Origin: Bacteroidales bacterium
GTDB lineage: Bacteria; Bacteroidota; Bacteroidia; Bacteroidales; F082
Assembly (NCBI GenBank): GCA_024400295.1
Contig: JAKSNA010000003.1
Span: forward strand, 62,001-126,000
Direction of reading: 5' to 3'
DNA length: 64,000 bases
Both the position numbers and the translations under genes were made by a program. Under the pieces are notes generated by a model. That model searched no databases. It saw only the letters and a list, made by a program, of their open reading frames with translations, and was not told the origin of the DNA. The stretch's first letter is position 1. Each line of letters starts with the position of its first letter. Shown here one piece after another: positions 8,744 to 17,711 of this stretch.

Positions 8744-10495
8744 TTAAATCATGGTCGCCAAGACCTGTACGATGGTTTCGTTTGGCTTTATGTCCATTAT
8801 TGAGGCTATTTTCTTCGCTCTGTCCCAGACGGTGCTGCGGCTTTTGCCGAGTAACATCGGCATGGCACTGTTTGGCACACCGAGCAGACACAGGCAGAGA
8901 TAGTTCAAATCATCAATGTTCAGTTTGGGGTATTTGCCCGTAATTCTGCCAGTGAATTTGTTGAGGCAGTTGTCGGCGGCGCGGCGCAGCTCCGAAAGTT
9001 CGCTGCTTGTGAGCGGTTCGAGTTCGGTGAGTTTGATTTCTCTTGCGTCAAGTTCATTGATGCGCGACATTACGGTGGCGCATATATCGGAGGCGCGGAA
9101 GGAACGCAGGCGTTCTTCGGCCTTCTGACTGGCTGTCGATCGGCGCATGGTCTCTATTTCCCTGTCTTTCGTCCTGATAGTGTCCTGCTGCTCGCTTAAC
9201 TTCCGCCGTGCGCTTTCGAGCTTGCCGTTAGCGACAGAAAGATGCCAGTTGGCATCATGGGCAAGCCGCTTTTTCTGTCTGCGGTGGATGACACATAGTG
9301 CAACTAACAAGGCAGCCGCGATGAAAGCAGCAATGAGCGAATACGACAAGACCTGATGTTTCACTTTTTGTCTGTGCCTCTCTGTCCTGTTATTGTCATA
9401 CAAATCAATGAGGCTTTTTGTCTTCACGTTCCTGTTGATTTCCTTTATTGCGTTGTCCGAGACAAACTTGTTGTAGAAGGCCGCACTGTCATTGCTCCCT
9501 GCGAGGCCGTATATCTCGGCGAGCATCTGTGCGGACGACAGTCTCATGAACTTGTTCCCATGCTCGAAACACGGTTTGAGGTAAAACGCCGCGGAATCAT
9601 AATTTTTATCCATGTACAATATCCTGCCCATTGTATAATACGTCTGGGTCGAAGTTGAACTGTCAGGTGATAGCATGTTCATTTTTAACAGTGAGTATGC
9701 GCTGTCGGCAAGACCTTTCTCGTAATATATTGAAGCCCTTGTGATGTTTATGCTGCATTTCAGATTTTCATATCCGTCTCCCGCATCCAACGCCCGCCTA
9801 TAATAAAACATTGCACTGTCTGGCAAATCGCCAAGGTAATATGAAGTACCAATATCTCTCAACAATACTGTGACCATTGTGGTATTACTAATACATTTTG
9901 CGTAATCCAGGGCGGTCTTGTAATTGTCGGCAGCCTGTTCGTGATAATATTCGGCAAACATCAGGTCACCTATCCTGTTGTAAATCAATCCGACAAATCT
10001 TGTTTTTTCATAGTCATCATCACTCATCATTCCCTTCCTCGCCGCCTTCGCAATCTCCGGGAACGCCGCCTCCATGATGTCGGCGGCCTTGAGGTAGTCG
10101 GCGCACGCCGCCACGATGTCGTCGTCCTCCGTCTCGCCGACGGCCTTGTAGTAATGCGCCCGCGCCGTCTCGAAGGCGAGGCCGCTGTTCTCCGGATATT
10201 TCTCAAAGACGCTGTCATAATATGCCGTTGCGTCAATGACAGCCTGAGCGTTGGTTTGCTGATAATCATTTTTGTAAAGCGCCTCCGCCACAAGTATCTG
10301 ATATTCATTTGTTGTTGAGCGGCTCGTGCTGTCGCCAAAGTCGAAGCCAACCAGCACTTTCAACGCGCTGTCGGGCCGTTCCTGCATCAGCTCATGCGCC
10401 GCTTGCAGCTCCGGCGCGGAATGCCAGCCGCCCGCCCTGTCGGAACACGAGGCGAAGACGACGAGAATTGACAATATGGTGAGGAGGTTTTTCAT
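8744..10495 (-). CDS. TPR membrane lipoprotein with C-terminal HTH-like domain
   Basis: 583 residues. The ATG at 10495 gives MKNLLTILSILVVFASC, a clean lipobox, so I prefer it to the TTG at 10507. Tetratricopeptide-type repeats fill residues about 30-350. They are followed by one transmembrane helix (SLIAAFIAAALLVALCVIH, about 375-395), a coiled coil with an E/R/Q-rich heptad pattern (about 405-460), and a C-terminal region where LLGKSRSTVWDRAKKIASIM looks like a helix-turn-helix. This layout is common in Bacteroidetes TPR regulators, where the TPR part is periplasmic and the C-terminus cytoplasmic. It is 18 bases downstream of the prolyl oligopeptidase gene. Its target is unknown. Confidence 0.75.
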   Translation of the reverse strand: MKNLLTILSILVVFASCSDRAGGWHSAPELQAAHELMQERPDSALKVLVGFDFGDSTSRSTTNEYQILVAEALYKNDYQQTNAQAVIDATAYYDSVFEKYPENSGLAFETARAHYYKAVGETEDDDIVAACADYLKAADIMEAAFPEIAKAARKGMMSDDDYEKTRFVGLIYNRIGDLMFAEYYHEQAADNYKTALDYAKCISNTTMVTVLLRDIGTSYYLGDLPDSAMFYYRRALDAGDGYENLKCSINITRASIYYEKGLADSAYSLLKMNMLSPDSSTSTQTYYTMGRILYMDKNYDSAAFYLKPCFEHGNKFMRLSSAQMLAEIYGLAGSNDSAAFYNKFVSDNAIKEINRNVKTKSLIDLYDNNRTERHRQKVKHQVLSYSLIAAFIAAALLVALCVIHRRQKKRLAHDANWHLSVANGKLESARRKLSEQQDTIRTKDREIETMRRSTASQKAEERLRSFRASDICATVMSRINELDAREIKLTELEPLTSSELSELRRAADNCLNKFTGRITGKYPKLNIDDLNYLCLCLLGVPNSAMPMLLGKSRSTVWDRAKKIASIMDIKPNETIVQVLATMI

Positions 10496-10513
10496 GGCAA
10501 AAGACAAATGACA

Positions 10514-12643
10514 CTACTTGCCCATATTATACAATATGAACGCATAGATGTCGGCCTGTTCCTCGATGACTTTCGCCATCGGCTTGCCGCCGCCGTGGCC
10601 AGCCTTGCTGTCGATACGGATTATCTTCGGTTCATCGCCGGTTTGCGCCGCCTGCAACGTCGCCGCATACTTGAATGAGTGCGCAGGGACAACGCGGTCG
10701 TCATGGTCGGCTGTCGTGACCATGATTGCGGGATAATGGACATCAGCACCACTCTTGATGTTGTGCAACGGCGAATAGGCGTAAAGCGCATCGAACATTT
10801 CCTTGCTGTCGGCACTTGTGCCATAGTCGCTCGCCCAATTCCAGCCGATTGTAAAGAGATGATAACGAAGCATATCCATAACACCGACTTCAGGAACGGC
10901 AACCTTAAACAAGTCAGGGCGCTGATTTGCACAAGCTCCCACGAGGAGGCCGCCGTTTGAGCCGCCGACAATGGCGAGATATTCGGGCGACGTGTAATTC
11001 TTCTCAACGAGATATTCGCCCGCCGAGATGAAGTCGTCGAACACGTTCTGTTTCTGCAACTTGGTTCCGGCGATATGCCATTCCTCGCCGTACTCGTTGC
11101 CGCCGCGCAGATTTACTTGCGCATATATTCCACCCATTTCGAGGAAAGGAACGCGCATCACCGAGAAGCCGGGATTCAAAGTTATGTTGAAACCGCCGTA
11201 GCCGTACATGTAAGTCGGATTCTTCCCGTCCATCTTGACATCCTTCCTGTATGTCAGGAACATAGGGATGCGGGTGCCGTCCTTGCTGTTGAAAAAGACC
11301 TGCTCGGTGACGTAGTCTTCGGGGTTGAAATCCACCTTCGGGGCGCGGAACACCTCGGAGACGTTGCTTTCGACGTCATATTTGTAAATCGTCGTCGGGA
11401 AGGTGAACGACGTGAAAGCGTAAAACACCTCCTGCTCGTCGCTGCGGCTGACGATGCCGACTGCGCCGAATGTCGGGAAAGCTATTTCATGCAGCACACT
11501 GCCTTGCAAATCACACACATACGAGTGGTTCGAAGCGTCCTGGTCGTATGTGACAATCATCTTCCCTGCCGCCATCTGCGCCGAGACCATCACATTATCC
11601 GATTCAGGAATCAGCAGTTCCCAGTTCTCGATGCCAGCCTTGCTTAAATCATTGAGACCCACAACACAAACCTTGCCTTTGGGAGCCGAGTGATTTGTCT
11701 GGACATACAACTTGCCGGCGATGACATCAACCGGCGAATACTGGAAATCCATGTCACCGGCGAGCATGACGAACTTACCGTCAGCATCTTCCATGTCGCG
11801 GATCCACAACGTATGGCCGGCGCCCTGACCGCTCTCGTAAAGGAACATATAACGCTCGTCATCGGTCAGGCCGACGCTGTGGAAATAACGCGGCTGGTCG
11901 GGATTTTCATAGAAGAGTTCGTCATTTTCCTGAGAATCGCCGAGTTTGTGATAATAAATCTTGTGATTTTCGTTTACATTTGAAAACTCCTTGCCTTCGA
12001 CAGGCTTGTCGTAAGCGGCATAGAAGAAACCGTCCTTGTACCACGACGCGCCGGTGAACTTAGCCCATTCGATATGGTCGTCAAGCAACTCGCGCGTCTC
12101 GACATTCATAACATAGATTTCGACCCAGTCGGAGCCGCTTCTGTTGATGGTATAGGCGAGATATTTTCCGTCGTTGGAGAGGCTTGTGCTTCCGAGCGAG
12201 ACGGTGCCGTCATCGGAAAGCTTGTTCGGGTCGAGAAGTACCTCCGGCTCGCCGCCGTCAGCGTTCTGCACATACATGACGCTCTGGTTCTGGAGTCCGT
12301 CGTTCTTGCTGTAGAAATATTTTCCGAAGCGTTTGGAAGGCACTCCGTAACGTTCATAATCAGCAAGTTGGGTAATCCTGTTTTTTATCGTCTCACGATA
12401 AGGGATATGACTCAGGTATTCGTCAGTGAGTCTGCGCTGTGCCTCGACCCATGCGCCTGTCTTTGCTGACGTGTCGTTTTCGAGCCAACGGTACGGGTCG
12501 GCGACTTTTGTTCCGAAATAATCGTCAACGACAGTCTCATTACGGTCGGCGACTGGATATTCTTTTATTTGATACCGGCTGTCACATGAGGATAACATAA
12601 ACATCCCTCCTATCACAAATAATGTTGTTTTGATTTTATTCAT
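10514..12643 (-). CDS. Prolyl oligopeptidase (S9A) lipoprotein
   Basis: A 709-residue serine peptidase cleaving short peptides after proline. The N-terminus is a lipoprotein signal ending LSSC (about residue 20), so it is probably periplasmic or surface-anchored. A seven-bladed propeller region (about 60-430) is followed by the alpha/beta-hydrolase domain with the nucleophile in GGSNGGLLVG, the aspartate in DHDDRVVPAHS and the histidine in KAGHGGGKP. Length and motif order are normal for the family. It lies 11 bases after the P-type ATPase gene and 18 bases before the TPR gene, so the three probably form one transcript. Confidence 0.93.
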   Translation of the reverse strand: MNKIKTTLFVIGGMFMLSSCDSRYQIKEYPVADRNETVVDDYFGTKVADPYRWLENDTSAKTGAWVEAQRRLTDEYLSHIPYRETIKNRITQLADYERYGVPSKRFGKYFYSKNDGLQNQSVMYVQNADGGEPEVLLDPNKLSDDGTVSLGSTSLSNDGKYLAYTINRSGSDWVEIYVMNVETRELLDDHIEWAKFTGASWYKDGFFYAAYDKPVEGKEFSNVNENHKIYYHKLGDSQENDELFYENPDQPRYFHSVGLTDDERYMFLYESGQGAGHTLWIRDMEDADGKFVMLAGDMDFQYSPVDVIAGKLYVQTNHSAPKGKVCVVGLNDLSKAGIENWELLIPESDNVMVSAQMAAGKMIVTYDQDASNHSYVCDLQGSVLHEIAFPTFGAVGIVSRSDEQEVFYAFTSFTFPTTIYKYDVESNVSEVFRAPKVDFNPEDYVTEQVFFNSKDGTRIPMFLTYRKDVKMDGKNPTYMYGYGGFNITLNPGFSVMRVPFLEMGGIYAQVNLRGGNEYGEEWHIAGTKLQKQNVFDDFISAGEYLVEKNYTSPEYLAIVGGSNGGLLVGACANQRPDLFKVAVPEVGVMDMLRYHLFTIGWNWASDYGTSADSKEMFDALYAYSPLHNIKSGADVHYPAIMVTTADHDDRVVPAHSFKYAATLQAAQTGDEPKIIRIDSKAGHGGGKPMAKVIEEQADIYAFILYNMGK

Positions 12644-12654
12644 CTGATAATCTG

Positions 12655-15402
12655 TTATTTATCTTTGACAAAAAGTCTTATTATTTCACCGACAATCAGC
12701 ACAGGGCTTGTCCCGACAAAGCACACGAGCCAGTCTCTCCATCCGAGCGGTTCCACGCTGAACATCTCTCCGCCGAAAGTCACAATCAGGAATTGTCCAA
12801 GAAGGATGGCAATCAGTGAGATATGGAATCCGGAGAAACTTGAGAACAGTCCGCGGAAGGCTGTAGCGCCGGTGCGGAATGCCTTTGCGTTGAACAGGTT
12901 CCAGAACTGAAGGAAAACGAAGATGGTGAACGTGAGAGTCAGCTCGTAAGTTGATAGTCCCGACTGCATGTTGAAATTCATCAGGTTTCTGAAGTACTCA
13001 TTGACAGAGAAGTCGGCGGCGATATTGCCGATTTCGGCATGTTTGAAATATTGAACGAAGCCGAACATCACGAACACGAATATCAACCCGACGCTGAATA
13101 TACCCCATATCATCGGTTTTGTCATGATATGAGCGTCTTTCGAGCGCGGTTTGTCTTTCATCACCAGTGCTGACGGCGGCAATGACGCGAGTGCCATGGC
13201 CGCGAATGTGTCCATCACGAGGTTGACCCACAGCATCTGCGTCACGGTGAGGACCATCTCCGTCCCGAGCAGTGCGCCGAACATCACGACCAAGCAAGCA
13301 GCAACGTTGATTGTCATCTGGAAGAGTATAAAACGCTGGATATTAAGATACAGCGAGCGTCCCCACATCACGGCGCGGGCGATGCTTCTGAATGAGTTGT
13401 CGAGGATTGTGATGTCGGATGCCTCTTTAGCGACCGTGGTCCCGTCGCCCATCGACAGTCCGACCTGCGCGGCTTTCAGTGCCGGCGCGTCATTTGTCCC
13501 GTCGCCTGTGACAGCCACGACTTCGCCATTGACCTGTTGGAGACGCACCAAGCGTTCCTTGTCCATCGGGCGGGCACGCGACATGATCTTTATCAACGGG
13601 ATACGTCGTTTCGCCTCTTCGTCAGACAGCGCCTCGAAGTCTTTACCCGAGATATGGTTGAAGTCTTTCTGGTCGGTGTCTTTCCAAAGTCCGAGCTGTC
13701 GTCCTATCTCTATAGCCGTGCCAGGAGTGTCGCCTGTGACGATCTTCACGTCAATGCCGGCATCCATGCAGACTGCCACAGCATCGGCCACATCCGGACG
13801 AATCGGGTCGGCGATGGCCACGACACCCATGAGGATGAGATTCTCTGCGACGAGATTATCCGTCTTAGGGTCAAACGACTGTTCATTCGGGTCAGCATAT
13901 TTGTATGCAAAAGCAAGAGTTCTCATCGCTTTGCCCTGATATGCATACAGTTGTTCCTCTATTGCACTACGGTAGCCATCAATGTCAACGATTCCTTCTT
14001 CCGTCACAATTTTATTGCAATGTTGCAGAACAATTTCAGGTGCGCCTTTCACGTAAAACATGAGTCTGTTGAACACCGGCGAATCGACGACCGTTGCCAT
14101 GAACTTATATTTTGTCGAGAACGGCACTTGCTGCAGCAGCTGGGCTTGTTCTCTGTATTGCAGGAAGTCAACGCCCTGATTATTAAGCCAAAGCAACAAC
14201 GCGCCTTCTGTCGGGTTACCGATGACCTTGGTTTTATTCGGGTCGGTGAAGTCGAGGAACGCCGATGTGTTCACAGAGATACCTTCACGGAAAAGGTTGC
14301 TTATCTCCGAGTCATCAAGTTGTTTCTTCGGCATTGCGTATGATGATATGTCATTGACACTCATTTGATTTTGCGTCAATGTACCAGTCTTATCGGTACA
14401 GATGACCGTTGTTGCGCCCATCGTCTCGCAGGCGTGCATTTTACGCACAAGGTTATTTGTCGTGAGCATACGTCTCATGCTCAAGGCGAGGCTCAAAGTC
14501 ACACTCATCGGAAGTCCTTCAGGCACCGCCACGACAATGAGCGTAACGGCAATCATCAGAGTATCAAGGAAATACTTCGCAAAAAACATCCATTCAACTC
14601 CGTCGGAAATCAAATCGACAGTCAGGAAATATATCAGGATTCTTGATACGATGATTATTGCGGCTATTGCATAGCTGGCGTATGAGATCAGCCGTCCGAG
14701 CTTGTCGAGTTGTATATTCAAAGGAGTCTTGATGTTGTTATCAATTTGTGAGCCTTTATACACCTTACCCCATTCTGTGGCATCGCCCACTCTCTCGACT
14801 CTCATAACGCCGTGACCATCAATAATCTTGCTTCCGCGCATCACCCAGTTTGACGGGTAGGTGGCTTCAGGATTAAACTCATTCTCATCGGTGGTCTTGC
14901 GTGCCATCGGCTCACCTGTCAGGTCCGACTCATTGACCTGCATGGCGAACGACTCAAGCAGTTCGCCGTCAGCCGGAATCTCGTCACCCGTCTCGATGAT
15001 CACGACGTCACCGACAACGATGTCACGACGCTCGACCAATGTCACATTGCCTTCACGGATGACTTTAACAGTCTCTTCATCATTGACTTGATTGAGGATG
15101 TCGAATTTCTTATTTGCGCTCACCTCAAAGGCAAAGCCGATGCACGTCGCGAGCAATATTGCGACCAAGATGCCCAGCGGCTCGAACAAGACGCTAAGTC
15201 CTTCCTGGTCTGTAACATACATATAAATGGAAACACCTATCGACAAGACGAGAGCGATAAGAAGTATCCTGATTATCGGGTCTTTAAATTTTTCAATGAA
15301 TTGGTGAAAAAGTGACTCTTTTTGGGGTGGAGTCAGAACATTGAGACCGTGTTTCGCACGGCTTTCTTCAACTTGTTTGGTGTTTAGCCCTTGATATTTC
15401 AT
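12655..15402 (-). CDS. Calcium-translocating P-type ATPase (PMCA-like)
   Basis: A 915-residue P2-type ATPase that pumps a divalent cation, most likely Ca2+, out of the cytoplasm. It shows the cation ATPase N-terminal domain, the actuator motif LTGEP, the phosphorylation motif DKTGTLTQNQ, the hinge GDGTNDAPALK, and a PEGLP motif in the ion-binding helix (VVAVPEGLPM). Six C-terminal membrane segments end at VKDK. The start at 15402 (MKYQGLNTKQVEESR) matches the family N-terminus. The upstream 27 codons of the open frame overlap a terminator hairpin and are unlikely to be translated. First gene of the ATPase-peptidase-TPR unit. Confidence 0.92.
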   Translation of the reverse strand: MKYQGLNTKQVEESRAKHGLNVLTPPQKESLFHQFIEKFKDPIIRILLIALVLSIGVSIYMYVTDQEGLSVLFEPLGILVAILLATCIGFAFEVSANKKFDILNQVNDEETVKVIREGNVTLVERRDIVVGDVVIIETGDEIPADGELLESFAMQVNESDLTGEPMARKTTDENEFNPEATYPSNWVMRGSKIIDGHGVMRVERVGDATEWGKVYKGSQIDNNIKTPLNIQLDKLGRLISYASYAIAAIIIVSRILIYFLTVDLISDGVEWMFFAKYFLDTLMIAVTLIVVAVPEGLPMSVTLSLALSMRRMLTTNNLVRKMHACETMGATTVICTDKTGTLTQNQMSVNDISSYAMPKKQLDDSEISNLFREGISVNTSAFLDFTDPNKTKVIGNPTEGALLLWLNNQGVDFLQYREQAQLLQQVPFSTKYKFMATVVDSPVFNRLMFYVKGAPEIVLQHCNKIVTEEGIVDIDGYRSAIEEQLYAYQGKAMRTLAFAYKYADPNEQSFDPKTDNLVAENLILMGVVAIADPIRPDVADAVAVCMDAGIDVKIVTGDTPGTAIEIGRQLGLWKDTDQKDFNHISGKDFEALSDEEAKRRIPLIKIMSRARPMDKERLVRLQQVNGEVVAVTGDGTNDAPALKAAQVGLSMGDGTTVAKEASDITILDNSFRSIARAVMWGRSLYLNIQRFILFQMTINVAACLVVMFGALLGTEMVLTVTQMLWVNLVMDTFAAMALASLPPSALVMKDKPRSKDAHIMTKPMIWGIFSVGLIFVFVMFGFVQYFKHAEIGNIAADFSVNEYFRNLMNFNMQSGLSTYELTLTFTIFVFLQFWNLFNAKAFRTGATAFRGLFSSFSGFHISLIAILLGQFLIVTFGGEMFSVEPLGWRDWLVCFVGTSPVLIVGEIIRLFVKDK

Positions 15403-15446
15403 ATTATTATATAAGCACTGATTGTTGATGCCCACAAAAAAATTCA

Positions 15447-15480
15447 ACATACGGGAGCTGACAACAGACCTCCCGTATGT
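15447..15480 (-). terminator. Hairpin terminator downstream of the LPP20-like gene
   Basis: Perfect 11-bp arms (15447-15457 and 15470-15480) surround a 12-base loop. On the - strand the stem is followed by TGAATTTTTTT, a rho-independent terminator signature. It separates the exported-protein operon from the P-type ATPase unit. Confidence 0.8.
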
Positions 15481-15542
15481 CATTTATTCTTAATTAACAA
15501 GCACTTGACTCGTACGTGCAATGCTTGTTTCAGATCTGATAA

Positions 15543-16100
15543 TTACTCTGCAAGTTTCTCCATTTCCTGGTCGAAAACCTTCTTGAACTTCTCATATTCG
15601 AAGTCTGTTCTGAGTTTTGAATCAGCGGAGACTTTTTCATTGATTGCTTCAATGACGCTGTCAGCACTGACTTCGAGGCATACGTAGTACATTGTGCCTG
15701 ATTTCATTTTCTCTGACCAACCCGGAATTGCCGGCACCGCACCTTTCACAGTCTGGCTGACGACGGTGCGGCTGAGGTCTTTGAGGCTCTGACGGAAGTC
15801 CTGTGCATCGCCATCGATATACGTTGACGAATAGTCTTCGATGACACTCTCGACCGTGACTTGCATCATACGAGCGAGTTCCTGTCTTGCATTGTTGGCC
15901 GCAGCCTGTTTCGCCTTCGGGACCTGATTTTCGTATGCCGCCAAGAACGAGCCTTCTGCTCTCAACGCTTGTTTTGTTGACATGCACTGTGCGCATGCTG
16001 CCGCCTCGTTACCATTGTCAACAACTTTTTTTGATGAACCGCATGATGCGACTGTCATTCCAATGACAGCGGCGCATAACATTAAACCGATTTTTTTCAT
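15543..16100 (-). CDS. LPP20-like lipoprotein
   Basis: A 185-residue lipoprotein with signal and lipobox MTVASC (cysteine about residue 20). The central segment has an alanine-rich helix AKQAAANNARQELARMMQ followed by a strand and a hydrophobic LEVSADSVIEAI, matching the LPP20 family pattern. This is the last gene of a four-gene minus-strand run of exported proteins. A C-x-x-C (AAACAQC) follows the anchor region. No catalytic residues are recognised. Confidence 0.7.
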   Translation of the reverse strand: MKKIGLMLCAAVIGMTVASCGSSKKVVDNGNEAAACAQCMSTKQALRAEGSFLAAYENQVPKAKQAAANNARQELARMMQVTVESVIEDYSSTYIDGDAQDFRQSLKDLSRTVVSQTVKGAVPAIPGWSEKMKSGTMYYVCLEVSADSVIEAINEKVSADSKLRTDFEYEKFKKVFDQEMEKLAE

Positions 16101-16181
16101 TTTTGATGATTTTTAAGATTATGCCTACTCTATGCTTTTCGGCTTCCGCAAATAATTAATTTAAAGATTAAACATTCAATA

Positions 16182-17120
16182 TTAAAATTGTATTCTTATC
16201 TGTTTGCTTATATTTTTTGCCCCAGCCTTAAAGACAACATTTATCGTCGGACCATCCTGCGGATAGCAGAACCTGCTGTCATAGCCGATAAACCACAATC
16301 CATTATTTGTCCTGATGTCAAAGTCGGTGGCGCAATCAGAATTGACTCTTGGTTTCTGTGATGTCTCAATGATATGATTGTCATAAACGAGACGGACGAC
16401 GACGCTGCCAGGAATGTTATCAACGACGTCAATCATTATTGAGTTATAAACATCATTGTACATTCCGATGATTGTGTTAATCTGGTTAATCCTTGAGTCA
16501 TCATCACTCAACTCTTTCTTGATGCCGACAAGGGCAGTTATAGATGTCTTTATATCTTCAACATTTTTAATATCATCAATGTCTTCAGCGTATTTCGCGA
16601 TTTTGTCATCAATCTCTTTCTCCATCTGATTATATGCCTTTATCAAATCGCGACGCTCAAATTCATTGAACGGGTAGCGCATATACAGGACATAATACTC
16701 CTCGCCTGTTTTCTTTTTATAAAAACGTTTGTAAAAGACATCTGCTTTTTGAATTGCAATACCTTGAATAGCAGGAATCTTGGCAATTTTTGTCTTGATA
16801 TTATTAACGACCGACTCCTCGTATGTCACCTTGTCGCCAGACACGTTGAAAACAGACCGGTCAGTGATATCGCCATTGACATTCACGGCGACAGACATTG
16901 CTATATCGCTCAGCACGCTCTGCATCGCAGCATTTTTCGCATCAGCAAGGGTAGTGCCTTCCTGCCCCATTACATAAATGAAATCCGGATGTTCCCTCGC
17001 ACTGACCCATTTGGGTTCTGATGACGGGACTGATTCAACGAGTTTGAAACCTTTCCTTTGGGCGGTTGCCACCAAAGGAAGCATGATAGCCAATATTACA
17101 ACTAACTTTTTCATTTTCAA
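16182..17120 (-). CDS. Exported LPP20-like protein
   Basis: A 312-residue protein with Sec signal peptide MKMKKLVVILAIMLPLVATAQ but no lipobox. Residues about 35-150 carry the LPP20-type arrangement: PDFIYVMGQEGTTLADAKNAA leading into an alanine-rich helix and a strand ending YYVLYMRYPF. A predicted helical region (about 165-215) and a C-terminal beta domain follow, the latter with paired cysteines in DSRFCYPQDG. It is separated by 12 bases from the preceding gene, so cotranscription is likely. The function is unknown. LPP20/LpoB-like proteins are envelope components. Confidence 0.65.
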   Translation of the reverse strand: MKMKKLVVILAIMLPLVATAQRKGFKLVESVPSSEPKWVSAREHPDFIYVMGQEGTTLADAKNAAMQSVLSDIAMSVAVNVNGDITDRSVFNVSGDKVTYEESVVNNIKTKIAKIPAIQGIAIQKADVFYKRFYKKKTGEEYYVLYMRYPFNEFERRDLIKAYNQMEKEIDDKIAKYAEDIDDIKNVEDIKTSITALVGIKKELSDDDSRINQINTIIGMYNDVYNSIMIDVVDNIPGSVVVRLVYDNHIIETSQKPRVNSDCATDFDIRTNNGLWFIGYDSRFCYPQDGPTINVVFKAGAKNISKQIRIQF

Positions 17121-17132
17121 TATTTTAACACT

Positions 17133-17681
17133 TTACTTCTCAAGAATCCATTTAACATCGTTTTCCTTGACTGTATCAAAGACAGCCTCATCGGTGTGAG
17201 TCGCGAAATATTTGGCGAGATTTGCCTTCCCTTCATCAAAAAGGCGTTTGATTTTCTTGTCGCGGGCCTGCACTGATTTCAGGGCTTTCGCAACAGCCTT
17301 GCTCTCTGTGTCAGCCATGCCTTTTTTGGTAATCATCGTCTGCGACAATATCGTTTTCTCCTGATTGTCAGCGAAATACAACGCCACTTCTATTTCCGCC
17401 ACAAACTGTGGAGGAATTGACGACGTTGCGTTTTTCGATACGATATTCACTATAGGTAGCAGCACGAAACGACTTGATGCGTCCATGCTTCCGAGCGCAT
17501 TCAGCGACACAGCTTCGTAAAGTCTGTCTTGCAACGATGACAGCAGAGTCTCGCTAATACTCTCATTCTCAGGCATCACGACATTAACCTGCAGATTTTC
17601 AAACTCAACTTTCTGAGCGTTTGCGAACAATGGCAATGCCATCACAAACACCATCAGTAATATTTTCAGATTCTTTTCCAT
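17133..17681 (-). CDS. Exported CsgG/LpoB-like small protein
   Basis: 182 residues with signal peptide MEKNLKILLMVFVMALPLFANA. The mature part starts with a strand VEFENLQVNVVMPENES, then a helix LLSSLQDRLYEAVSLNALG and the segment SRFVLLPIVNIVSK. This resembles the curli-type CsgG/LpoB alpha-beta fold with a leading N-terminal strand, though similarity is weak. A long charged helix follows near the C-terminus. It lies in the middle of the exported-protein operon, 30 bases after the DUF6175-like gene. Confidence 0.5.
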   Translation of the reverse strand: MEKNLKILLMVFVMALPLFANAQKVEFENLQVNVVMPENESISETLLSSLQDRLYEAVSLNALGSMDASSRFVLLPIVNIVSKNATSSIPPQFVAEIEVALYFADNQEKTILSQTMITKKGMADTESKAVAKALKSVQARDKKIKRLFDEGKANLAKYFATHTDEAVFDTVKENDVKWILEK

Positions 17682-17711
17682 CTTTTTATATTTTACGATT
17701 TGCGCGTTCCA